A DNA stretch of 64,000 nt. Source: an uncultured Clostridia bacterium (GTDB lineage Bacteria; Bacillota; Clostridia; TANB77; CAG-508). The notes beneath the pieces are model-generated. The model was given only the letters and a program-made list of their open reading frames with translations, made no database searches and had not been told where the DNA came from. A program made the translations under genes and the position numbers. Where the stretch lies: positions 1 through 64,000 of the forward strand of contig CAKOWW010000008.1 in NCBI GenBank assembly GCA_934129785.1. The letters are read 5' to 3'. Positions 1-7,542 of this stretch are shown here, piece by piece. How positions within the stretch are numbered: the first letter of the stretch is position 1; the number at the start of each line of letters is the position of its first letter.

Positions 1-80
1 CAGACTTTGTTTCTTCTCTTCCGAAATAGTTTTTTAAAAACATAATCTATTTTTACATCTAAAATGTTTTCTATTCTCAT
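1..80 (-). CDS. Rpn-family (PD-(D/E)XK) nuclease/transposase-like protein, N-terminus only, with frame break
   Basis: An ATG at 80 (minus) follows a strong AGGAAAGG ribosome site. The first residues read MRIENILDVKIDYVFKKLF, matching the DYVFKKLFG opening of Rpn/PDDEXK_2 family proteins (recombination-promoting nuclease or putative transposase). The gene runs off the left edge. In the starting frame the next codons are CGG AAG AGA. Skipping the single C gives GGA AGA GAA GAA (Gly-Arg-Glu-Glu), the expected continuation after KKLF, so the gene is either recoded or broken at positions 21-23. Only about 26 codons are visible; the family call rests on this short motif. Confidence 0.5.
   Translation of the reverse strand, partial: MRIENILDVKIDYVFKKLFRKRRNKV
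21..23 (-). other. In-phase CGG, candidate +1 recoding site (Rpn-like gene)
   Basis: Reads TTT CGG AAG in the initiating frame. Dropping the C restores the family sequence (TTT, GGA, AGA, GAA). One of five such sites in the window. Confidence 0.5.
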
Positions 81-618
81 CACCTTTCCTTCATGTAATT
101 CTTAAAAATTGCTTTTCTTCTGTTTTATAATCTTTTTTGGAAATTTGGCTGAATTGCCATTCGAAAAAATAAAGTGTCTAAATAACACTTTTAAATATTA
201 ACATAATTTTAATTATTTTTCAACTGTTTTTTCAAATTTTTTCAAGGAATTTTGCAGGAATTTTTTACAGATTTTTACAAACATTGCTGAATAATGGTTT
301 TAATAAAATTTTCAAGGATTTTTTTGTATTAATTTAAAATAAATCATTAATCAATAATAAAAAATAATATATACTTTTTATACTTATATATAGCAAAAAC
401 ATCCAAAGTTGTTAAAATAATTACCTTTACAATTTTGAATGTTTTATTTTTTGTTTCACTTTGAGTTATGAAACTTAAAGTTTCTTATAAATTCCTATTA
501 TAGAATGTGTAAAAAATTTTGTGTAAAATGAAAATACCTTTTATGATATAATAAAAATATATCAATAATAATGTACATTATATATTGTTATTCCTTGTTG
601 CAAACCTACAATAAAAAA
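81..618. other. AT-rich intergenic region, no gene seen
   Basis: I see no convincing ORF or RNA gene. Positions 215-276 carry six T-tracts spaced roughly 10-12 bp, which would be expected to bend DNA; they lie upstream of the Rpn-like gene. A short palindrome (GAAACTTAAAGTTTC, about 469-483) and a weak inverted repeat around 562-592 are the only other structure. Confidence 0.4.
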
Positions 619-1716
619 TCATTTTAAAAATAATGTAGAGCGAAATCCAAAACCAGAATAAGAAAAATAGCAAGGAGCATCAACACGAGCCCCTGCTGGT
701 GTAACATTATCCATTCCATGTCCTCCACGCAATATTATAGTATTATCAGTGCCTGGTTTCAATTCTGTCGTAAATTCCATTACATTCCCACCCATATCAT
801 ATATATTTGCATAACTTGTTGTTAATCCAGTATTTAATTTAGCTCCGTTAGATGCTTTTTTTATTATATTTCCTTTTTTATCTTTTACTTCGCAATCATA
901 CCAATTACCATTAAAATTTAGTATTGATGTAGCATAATTTGTTGCTATACTATGTGTTTGTATAAAATTTATTGCTGTATCCCAAGCATAGCTTGAACAT
1001 AAATATGATTTTGCATTATTACCTACATCAATTGCTTTTGCTTCTTTATATGCATCACTCCATATTAAAAGTGTATATGGTGTTTGATTTGCTTTTACTA
1101 CTGCTTTATTGCTTTCTTTTCCTACTTCATATCTTCCAATATAATATCCACCATTATTTTTTATGCTTTCAATTTCATTTTTTACTTGTTGTACTATTTC
1201 ATTAAGTATTACTTCTGTTATACCATTATCTATTTCCTCTTTTGTTGGTGTTATTCCTGTTAATGTCAATTCATCTTTTATAGCCCTAATTCCATTATTC
1301 TCTTTCACTTTCCAATTTTCTGTTTCTCTTTTATATGTCCCTTCTGTACAAGGAATCCAAACATACTCATTTCCATTTTCTCCAATTATAACTAACCCTT
1401 TGCTTACTAAATTTTCGCCTTCTATATTTGAAACTGCAAATCCTGATGGTATTTTTACTGTATTTCCTTCTTTGTCTGTATATTCATAGCTATCTAAATG
1501 CATACTAGCTTCCATTTGAGCTAATTTAACTTTCTCTATTATACCTGCTTCTTCTGTTCTTTCTTTCGCATTTTGTGCTTGAGTTAATATTCCATTATTC
1601 CCTATTAGCATTGCCATTGAAACACCTGCTAAAATTAATAACACTATTATTGTAATCACTAATGCTATTAATGTAATGCCTGCTTGCCCTTGCTTTAGTT
1701 CTTTTGTATTTTTCAT
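619..1716 (-). CDS. Type IV pilin-like protein with formylglycine-enzyme (SUMF1-like) C-terminal domain
   Basis: 365 residues. The N-terminus is a class III prepilin signal: a 13-residue leader ending in Gly, then ITLIALVITIIVLLILAGVS, the hydrophobic stem of pilins. After a variable region, residues from about 188 to the end (GGYYIGRYEVG, DMGGNVMEFT, ILRGGHG, GFGFRSTLF) match the FGE-sulfatase/SUMF1 fold, which is related to C-type lectin domains and often serves as a binding module. The expected role is a surface protein exported by the pilus machine, cleaved and methylated by PilD. Glu5 of classical pilins is Ala here. SD GAAGGAG precedes the ATG. No catalytic Cys pair typical of true FGE is obvious, so ligand binding is more likely than enzymatic oxidation (inference). 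Confidence 0.85.
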   Translation of the reverse strand: MKNTKELKQGQAGITLIALVITIIVLLILAGVSMAMLIGNNGILTQAQNAKERTEEAGIIEKVKLAQMEASMHLDSYEYTDKEGNTVKIPSGFAVSNIEGENLVSKGLVIIGENGNEYVWIPCTEGTYKRETENWKVKENNGIRAIKDELTLTGITPTKEEIDNGITEVILNEIVQQVKNEIESIKNNGGYYIGRYEVGKESNKAVVKANQTPYTLLIWSDAYKEAKAIDVGNNAKSYLCSSYAWDTAINFIQTHSIATNYATSILNFNGNWYDCEVKDKKGNIIKKASNGAKLNTGLTTSYANIYDMGGNVMEFTTELKPGTDNTIILRGGHGMDNVTPAGARVDAPCYFSYSGFGFRSTLFLK

Positions 1717-1796
1717 TTTTTAACTCCTTCTCTCATTTTCTATATTTTATTTTTTAAATTTAATAACAATTTATTTGCTTATATTATGTACAAAAT

Positions 1797-2013
1797 AATC
1801 TTAAAGTATTAAACTTTAAGATTATTTGATGTTTTTAGGAATAGCCCTCTCTTAGGTATTTTCAAAATATTTAGTATTTGATATTTACATATAATGCATT
1901 CTATATTCTTTTTTTACTATAAAACTTTTTTATTTATTTTTTATTGATTTATTCAATATTTATTGCTATAATATTTTTGAATTTAACTTCTTAAAGTTTA
2001 ATACTTTAGGATT
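1797..2013. repeat. 217-bp element bounded by 25-bp near-perfect inverted repeats
   Basis: 1797-1821 and 1989-2013 are inverted copies differing at one base (AATC[T/C]TAAAGTATTAAACTTTAAGA). Each end is itself palindromic; the left one extends to a perfect 15-bp hairpin at 1793-1827. No ORF lies between them and I see no clear target-site duplication. It may be a small MITE-like remnant or a pair of binding sites between two pilin-type genes. Confidence 0.5.
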
Positions 2014-2022
2014 TCACTGCAC

Positions 2023-2056
2023 AAAAAGCACCTTATTTTTTTGTAAAACTAAGGTG
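2023..2056 (-). terminator. Rho-independent terminator of the LRR-pilin gene
   Basis: Seven-bp stem (CACCTTA/TAAGGTG) followed on the minus strand by a T-run, 11 bases after the stop codon. Confidence 0.7.
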
Positions 2057-2066
2057 TTTTTTATTT

Positions 2067-4151
2067 TTAGAACATTACATTGTTTCCAAATCTTTCTTTT
2101 AATTTGTTTTTGGAATCTTGAGTCAAATTTATATTTCCTGTTAAATCAATTTTTGTACTTGTTTTCAGTTCTAGTAATGATGTTGCATCTATTATTGAAT
2201 TATTTCTTAAGTTTAATGTCAAATTATCTATATTTTTTAATGACTTAAGTTTTTCTAAGTCTTCTGACCAAATATAGTCTGAATTCAAATCTAATGTTTG
2301 AATTCTTGTCAATTTAGAAAAATCAAATAATTTTCCATGTAAATCCACTTGAGTTAGATTTAATGTTTTTAGTGATGAAAGTTTAGAAATACCATCTATG
2401 TTCTTAATTGCATTATTCATTATTACTAATTTTTCTAGTTTAGTGAATTTTGATAAATCTGGTATTTGTGTCACTTCAGATTTGTCTATATGCAATGATG
2501 TTATTTTATTTGCATCACAATTGGTTAGCGTCATTAAAGTGTCCTCTGAGACAATAAAGCTATTTAGATTTGATATAACATCTTCAATTTGTTTTAAGTC
2601 AATACTGTTTTTATAAATGTTAAGTATCTTTAAATTTTTCAAACTATTTATCACTGTTGCATCTAATATTCCATTGTCTCCTATGTTTAGTTCTTTCAAG
2701 TTTTGCATTTTATTTAGTATTTGTTTTGATTTTTCATCTTTTAATGTTATTTTATTTTTACTTATATTTAATCTTTCCAATCCTGTAATATTTTCTAAGC
2801 TTGAAAGTGTCTCTAATCCCGCATTACTTAAGTCTAATACTTTATAATTTGTAAATAATCCCAATTTGTCGTTATCTAAATTTATTATTCCATCTCTATC
2901 CAAAATTTCTCCAATTTTGTTTAATGCCACTATTCCTTCTGATGTATACGTACTTCTATCTGCATTCAATTTTGTATTTTTCTTTAAATTTAAATACATT
3001 AATTTAGTATTTGCTTTTAACGGAGTTATATCTACTATATTATTTGATGCTAGATGTAAACTTTGCAAATTTATTAAACTTGTTAATTTTCTAACATCTG
3101 TTAGTTTGTTAAAATTCAAATTTAAGGTTGTTATTCCTGAAAATTTTTCTATTCCTTCTATTTTTTCTATCTCATTTATAGACAAATCAAGTTCTTTTAA
3201 ATTCTTTAGCTTTGAAATTGATTTCATATTATTTATTTTCATATTTCTAAAATTTGCCACTTCAAGATAATCACAATTTTCTAATGCTGCTACTATATTT
3301 TCAAAATCTTCTTGTCCTCCTGCGCTACCAAACACCCCAAACCTTTTTAGGTTAATTAATTTACTTAATGCAGAATAATCTTTTTTTGGTCCATATATTA
3401 TATTTAATTCATTCAATTTTTGGCAATTTTCAATTCCATCCATTGATGTTATTTGTGGTATATTACTTCCATATTCTCCTATTTGTAACCAAGTTAAATT
3501 TGGAAAAAATACTAAATCTTGTAAAGAATCTACTGATTTGTCATTAATTATTAAACTAGTTTGATTCTTCATCCATTTAAATTTCATATTTTCTTCAGTT
3601 ACTCCTGATATTTTAGATACATATTCGCTAAATGCCTTACTTGAAAATCTTATTTGTGTTTCATCTTCTAAAATCTTATCTTCTATGTTGTCTCCATATT
3701 CTTTTCCATTATTATCTATATATTTTATATTTAAATTATCATCTATTAAAAATACATCTCTTAAATCTGTAAGATTTCCTTTTCCATATTCTTGCATACT
3801 TTCGTATGCTCCTTGTTTCAAAACGTAATACATATGATATTTTTCATCTTCTCCTTGATGTATTATTCTTCTGACCTTTCTATCTACTAGTAATATTTCC
3901 GGAGTTAATTCATTGTTATTCATATATGCACTTTGTTTTTCTAATTGTATTGTTTCCCTTACTCCTGCTAAAACTGTCTGTATTTTTGCTTCATTTGCTT
4001 GTGTTATTATCCCATTATTTCCCGTTAACATTGCAATTGAAACACCTGCTAAAATTAAAAGTACAACTATAGTTATTACTAATGCAATTAATGTAATTCC
4101 ATTTGATTTAGTTGTACTTTTTATTTGTATATATTTCAGTTCATTTTTCAT
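2067..4151 (-). CDS. Type IV pilin-like protein with leucine-rich repeats
   Basis: 694 residues. An 18-residue leader ends in Gly and is followed by ITLIALVITIVVLLILAGVSIAM, the same pilin stem as in the pilus operon. From about residue 200 to the end there are tandem leucine-rich repeats of about 22 residues (patterns such as LKNLKELDLSINEIEKIEGI and LNLNFNKLTDVRKL), as in internalin-like adhesins. Expected to be processed by a prepilin peptidase and displayed on the pilus or at the membrane, with the LRR solenoid outside the cell for protein or host binding (inference). Residue +5 of the mature stem is Ala, not Glu. It has its own sigma-A promoter and terminator, and a divergent XRE regulator lies just upstream. 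Confidence 0.88.
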   Translation of the reverse strand: MKNELKYIQIKSTTKSNGITLIALVITIVVLLILAGVSIAMLTGNNGIITQANEAKIQTVLAGVRETIQLEKQSAYMNNNELTPEILLVDRKVRRIIHQGEDEKYHMYYVLKQGAYESMQEYGKGNLTDLRDVFLIDDNLNIKYIDNNGKEYGDNIEDKILEDETQIRFSSKAFSEYVSKISGVTEENMKFKWMKNQTSLIINDKSVDSLQDLVFFPNLTWLQIGEYGSNIPQITSMDGIENCQKLNELNIIYGPKKDYSALSKLINLKRFGVFGSAGGQEDFENIVAALENCDYLEVANFRNMKINNMKSISKLKNLKELDLSINEIEKIEGIEKFSGITTLNLNFNKLTDVRKLTSLINLQSLHLASNNIVDITPLKANTKLMYLNLKKNTKLNADRSTYTSEGIVALNKIGEILDRDGIINLDNDKLGLFTNYKVLDLSNAGLETLSSLENITGLERLNISKNKITLKDEKSKQILNKMQNLKELNIGDNGILDATVINSLKNLKILNIYKNSIDLKQIEDVISNLNSFIVSEDTLMTLTNCDANKITSLHIDKSEVTQIPDLSKFTKLEKLVIMNNAIKNIDGISKLSSLKTLNLTQVDLHGKLFDFSKLTRIQTLDLNSDYIWSEDLEKLKSLKNIDNLTLNLRNNSIIDATSLLELKTSTKIDLTGNINLTQDSKNKLKERFGNNVMF

Positions 4152-4199
4152 AATATTCTCTTCATCTCACTTTTCATTAGTTTTTCTACTTTCAAAAAA

Positions 4200-4228
4200 A
4201 TTATATCATAACCGGTGGTATGTTGCAA
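4200..4228 (-). promoter_or_regulatory. Sigma-A promoter of the LRR-pilin gene
   Basis: Minus strand: -35 TTGCAA (4223-4228), 17-bp spacer, -10 TATAAT (4200-4205). Confidence 0.75.
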
Positions 4229-4231
4229 CAT
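4220..4231. promoter_or_regulatory. Palindrome ATGTTGCAACAT overlapping the -35 box
   Basis: A perfect 12-bp palindrome covers the -35 of the LRR-pilin promoter and sits 46 bp before the start of a divergent XRE-type regulator. It is placed as an operator would be; that the neighbouring regulator binds it is inference. Confidence 0.45.
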
Positions 4232-4277
4232 TTTGTTTTTACTTTTTTGATATCATAAAATAAAAATGGAGATTATA

Positions 4278-4526
4278 ATGGAAAAAGATATATATTATTT
4301 AGTTGGTCAAAATATAAAAAAACAAAGAAAATTAAAAGGTTTAACTCAATTACAATTAGCTAGTAAAACTTTTTATAGTTATGAGTTTATTAGAAAAATA
4401 GAGTCTAAAAGTGCATGTAGAAATACTTTTTCTTTAGCTACATTATATAAAATAGCCCTTGCTTTAGATGTAGATATAAGAGTTCTTTTTACTCCATTAG
4501 ATGATGATGATAATAAAACTGCATAA
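4278..4526 (+). CDS. Small XRE-family (HTH_3) transcriptional regulator
   Basis: 82 residues. Most of the protein is one Cro/C1-type helix-turn-helix (GQNIKKQRKLKGLTQLQLA, then EFIRKIES), DNA-binding and probably dimeric, with no sensor domain. I chose the ATG at 4278 because GGAG ends 6 bases before it; the ATG at 4266 overlaps that Shine-Dalgarno sequence and has none of its own. It is divergent from the LRR-pilin gene, and a 12-bp palindrome lies in the shared control region, so local control of that gene is plausible but unproven. Confidence 0.85.
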   Translation: MEKDIYYLVGQNIKKQRKLKGLTQLQLASKTFYSYEFIRKIESKSACRNTFSLATLYKIALALDVDIRVLFTPLDDDDNKTA

Positions 4527-4562
4527 AAAACCTTGAATTTGATTTAAATTCAAGGTTTTTTA
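4525..4562. terminator. Bidirectional terminator between the XRE regulator and tsf
   Basis: Stem AAAAAACCTTGAATTT / AAATTCAAGGTTTTTT with a 5-base loop; flanking A and T runs make it work on both strands. Confidence 0.85.
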
Positions 4563-4571
4563 TATTTTTAA

Positions 4572-5450
4572 TTATTTTAATTGATTCATTACTTCTTCTG
4601 CGAAGTTTTCTTCTTTTTTCTCAATTCCTTCACCTTTTTCAAATCTAGCAAAAGCTACTACTTCACTATCTGTTTCAGCTAATAATTGAGATACTTTTTT
4701 GTTTGGATCTTTAACAAATGCTTGGTCTACTAAGCATATTTCGCTATAGAATTTTCCAATTCTTCCTAATACTATTTTTTCAGCGATTGCTTCTGGTTTT
4801 CCTTCATTCATTGTTTGAGCTTTTAATATTTCTTTTTCTTTTTCAACTCTTTCAGCTGGCACTGCTGCTTCGTTTAAGTATTCAGGTCTTGCAGCTGCAA
4901 TTTGCATACAAATATCTTTTGCAACTTCTTTATTTCCTTTTTTCATGTTAACTAAAACTGCTATTTTTCCATCTCCGTGGATATATTTTTCTACTAATCC
5001 TTCTGATTCAAATCTTTCGAATCTTCTAATGTTCATGTTTTCACCAATTGTTGCTATTTTGTCTATTAATACTTCGTTTACTGTTTTTCCTGGTACTTCA
5101 ATTGAGTCTTGTGCTAATAGTTCTTCTACATCTTTTGGATTTTTTTCAACTACTTGTTTTGCTACGTTCATTACGAAGTTTTTAAATTCTTCATTTTTTG
5201 CAACAAAGTCTGTTTCTGAGTTTACTTCTACTATTGCTCCTGTTTTTCCATCTTCTGAAACATATGCTTCTACTAATCCTTCTGCAGCAACTCTTCCTGA
5301 TTTTTTAGCTGCTTTTGCAATTCCTCTTTCACGTAATAATTCAATTGCTTTTTCCATGTCTCCATCTGTTTCTGTTAAAACTTTTTTGCAGTCCATCATT
5401 CCTGCACCTGTTTTTTCTCTTAAGTCTTTTACTTGACTAGCTGTTACCAT
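4572..5450 (-). CDS. tsf: Translation elongation factor Ts
   Basis: 292 residues, the usual length. The N-terminal UBA-like segment contains LREKTGAGMMDCKKVL, the EF-Ts signature, followed by the two core subdomains (VEVNSETDFVAKN is the second signature). EF-Ts recharges EF-Tu by exchanging GDP for GTP in the cytoplasm. It lies directly downstream of rpsB, the standard rpsB-tsf order. A terminator-like hairpin between the two genes (5588-5626) suggests partial termination or processing. The start is the ATG after the GGGAGGAAACAAAA ribosome site. Confidence 0.98.
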   Translation of the reverse strand: MVTASQVKDLREKTGAGMMDCKKVLTETDGDMEKAIELLRERGIAKAAKKSGRVAAEGLVEAYVSEDGKTGAIVEVNSETDFVAKNEEFKNFVMNVAKQVVEKNPKDVEELLAQDSIEVPGKTVNEVLIDKIATIGENMNIRRFERFESEGLVEKYIHGDGKIAVLVNMKKGNKEVAKDICMQIAAARPEYLNEAAVPAERVEKEKEILKAQTMNEGKPEAIAEKIVLGRIGKFYSEICLVDQAFVKDPNKKVSQLLAETDSEVVAFARFEKGEGIEKKEENFAEEVMNQLK

Positions 5451-5587
5451 TTTTGTTTCCTCCCTTTATTTATATTTTCTAATTTGAAAATTAGTTTTTA
5501 ATTTTTAATAATTTAATTTTTTTATTTTGAAACTTTCATTAATATTTTTTTACTCAAACAATTTGTTAATTCAAGATTGTTTGATAT

Positions 5588-5626
5588 AAAAAAATGAAGA
5601 ATAGAGCAGAAAAGCTCCACTCTTCT
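5588..5626 (-). terminator. Hairpin with T-run between rpsB and tsf
   Basis: Twelve-bp stem with one mismatch (GAAGAGTGGAGC / GCTCTATTCTTC) and seven T on the minus strand, shortly after the rpsB stop. Likely an intra-operon attenuator or the rpsB terminator. Confidence 0.65.
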
Positions 5627-5639
5627 TTATGTTTGTTTA

Positions 5640-6398
5640 TTATTCTTCGTTTGCTACAACTTCTTCGATGCTTTCTTCTTCAGCTTCTGCTGTTTGTTCT
5701 TCAGCTTCGAAACTTTCACCTTGTTTTCCTTCGATAACTGCATTTGCTATAACATCAGCTATTAATTTAACAGCTCTTATAGCATCATCATTTCCTGGAA
5801 TTGGGTAATCTAATTCTTCTGGATTGCAGTTTGTATCTACTAGTCCTACAACTGGAATTCCTAATTTTTTAGCTTCTAATATTGCTATTCTTTCTTTTTT
5901 AGGATCTACTAAGAATATAACTCCTGGTAATTCGTTCATGTCTTTGATTCCACCTAAGTTTCTTTCTAGTTTTTCCATTTCTTTTTTAAGTAATATTACT
6001 TCTTTTTTAGGTAATACTTCAAATGTTCCATCTTCTGCCATTGTTTCTAAGTCTTTTAATCTTTGGATTCTTTTTTGAATTGTTCCAAAGTTTGTTAACA
6101 TTCCACCTAACCATCTTTGGTCAACATAGAACATTCCACATTTTAATGCTGCTTCTTTCATGCATTCTTGTGCTTGTTTTTTTGTTCCTACAAATAGAAC
6201 TGTTTTTCCTTCTTCTGCTTGTTCTTTAACAAAGCTATATGCTTCGTCTAATTTTTTTGATGTTTTTTGTAAATCGATTATATGGATTCCGTTTCTAGCT
6301 TGGAATATGTATTCAGCCATTTTAGGATCCCATCTTCTTGTTTGATGTCCAAAGTGAACACCTGCTTCAAGTAATTGTTTCATTGCAACTACTGCCAT
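5640..6398 (-). CDS. rpsB: 30S ribosomal protein S2
   Basis: 252 residues. Starts MAVVAMKQLLEAGVHFGHQTRRW, the S2 signature, and contains the second signature around PGVIFLVDPKKERIAILEAKKLGIPVVGLVDTN (seen here as several conserved blocks). S2 binds the head of the small subunit and is needed for S1-type mRNA contacts. The C-terminus is an acidic Glu-rich tail of about 30 residues. It is first in the rpsB-tsf unit, behind a consensus sigma-A promoter and a structured leader that may allow autoregulation. Confidence 0.98.
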   Translation of the reverse strand: MAVVAMKQLLEAGVHFGHQTRRWDPKMAEYIFQARNGIHIIDLQKTSKKLDEAYSFVKEQAEEGKTVLFVGTKKQAQECMKEAALKCGMFYVDQRWLGGMLTNFGTIQKRIQRLKDLETMAEDGTFEVLPKKEVILLKKEMEKLERNLGGIKDMNELPGVIFLVDPKKERIAILEAKKLGIPVVGLVDTNCNPEELDYPIPGNDDAIRAVKLIADVIANAVIEGKQGESFEAEEQTAEAEEESIEEVVANEE

Positions 6399-6427
6399 TT
6401 TAAATTCCTCCCTTTTTGTTTTTCTTC

Positions 6428-6490
6428 CACAAAGTTCTCCATTTTTTTGGACCTGTTTTTACAGGCACTTCCTTAAAAACTCTCTTTGTG
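6428..6490 (-). promoter_or_regulatory. Structured 5' leader of rpsB
   Basis: In the transcript CACAAAG (6484-6490) can pair with CTTTGTG (6428-6434), enclosing a hairpin CCTGT-AAAA-ACAGG (6452-6465). The outer helix lies 29 bases before the start codon. Ribosomal protein operons are often controlled by such leaders bound by their product; that S2 binds here is inference. Confidence 0.4.
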
Positions 6491-6507
6491 TGATTAATAC
6501 ATATGCT

Positions 6508-6536
6508 ATTATACCAAATTTTTTTGGCATTTGCAA
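6508..6536 (-). promoter_or_regulatory. Sigma-A promoter of rpsB-tsf
   Basis: Minus strand: -35 TTGCAA (6531-6536), 17-bp spacer, -10 TATAAT (6508-6513). Confidence 0.8.
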
Positions 6537-6552
6537 GCATTTTTGAAATATT

Positions 6553-7459
6553 TTATATTAATGTCGCACCAATAATTCCTGCATCATTTGCAAGTTCTGC
6601 AACTTTTATGTTTATATTTTCTCTTTTATTAAACAAAACATTTGGCTCTAACAATTTGTTTTTCAATTTTTCTAGCAATATATCTTCAAAGAAAACAAAA
6701 CTTCCACCTATTCCTATCAATTCTGGTTCAAAAATATTTATCAAATTTGCCAATCCTATACTTAAGTTTTCAATATATTCGTCAACTACTTTATCCATTT
6801 TCAAATTCAATTCATCTGACAAATTTCTATTTTTTAGTAATTCAGCAAGCATTTTTCCAGTTTGATATTCAGGAAAGTTTAATTCTTTTCTTAAATTTTC
6901 TTTAAATGCTTTCATTGAACCATACTTTTCAAAACACCCTCTTTTTCCGCAATTACATGGCAAACCATTTTTTTCTATTACCATATGGCCAACTTCCACT
7001 CCGTGGTAAAGCGCCTGTATCTAACAGTTTGTTGTTTATTATAACAGCTGCACCTATTCCTGTTCCCAATGTTAAGAATAGTGCTCTATTTGTTTCTTTT
7101 AAGCATCCATATATATTTTCTGCAAGAGCTGCACATTTAGCATCATTTGCAAGCAATATTGGTAATTTCAATTTTTCTTTTATTATTTGTGAAATTTCGT
7201 AATCTTCTATTCCTATATTTGCTGCCCTTATTATCTTTTTACTATCTACAGTTCCTGGCACTGCAATTCCTATGCTGGTAATCTCATATTCTTGTCTTAG
7301 TTTTTCACAATTTTCTATTATATATTTTTCTATTACATCTTTTTTCTCTTCTATTGGAAGTCCACTAATTTTTGTTTCTACTTTTTTTACTATTTTTCCG
7401 TCACCATCTACTACTCCAATTGCAATGTGACTTCCACCTAAATCTATACCTATTTTCAT
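6553..7459 (-). CDS. ROK-family sugar kinase (glucokinase-like), frame broken at an in-phase CGG
   Basis: Two overlapping frames together make one ROK protein of about 300 residues. The first part has the phosphate-binding GIDLGGSHIAIGVVD and GTGIGAAVI motifs. The second has EVGHM with the catalytic-region His and the zinc-binding CNCGKRGCFE signature of ROK kinases. The frames join at CCA CGG AGT: leaving out the C gives CCA GGA GTG GAA GTT GGC CAT, i.e. ALP-GVEVGHM. Likely role: ATP-dependent phosphorylation of glucose or a related hexose. The ATG at 7459 has SD AAGGA, whereas an upstream TTG has none. A terminator lies directly upstream, so the gene may be expressed by read-through. Confidence 0.8.
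7001..7003 (-). other. In-phase CGG, candidate +1 recoding site (ROK kinase)
   Basis: CCA CGG AGT; skipping the C restores GGA GTG GAA GTT GGC CAT (GVEVGH), the conserved ROK segment. Confidence 0.6.
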
Positions 7460-7471
7460 AATTCCTTCTTT

Positions 7472-7512
7472 CAAAAATATGTATGCAACTATTTATTTAG
7501 TTGCATACATAT
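7472..7512 (-). terminator. Terminator of the pilus operon
   Basis: Perfect 15-bp stem (7477-7491 with 7498-7512), 6-base loop, then TTTTT on the minus strand, just after pilC. Confidence 0.85.
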
Positions 7513-7542
7513 TCTTTATATTACTATTTATTTTGTTTAAGT

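Noticed and set aside
7001..7003. Classical P-site slippage at the five frame breaks
   Set aside because: The preceding codons (TTT, CCA, CTT, ATG, TGT) share no slippery pattern and only TTT-C could re-pair well; no constant upstream Shine-Dalgarno-like stimulator is present.
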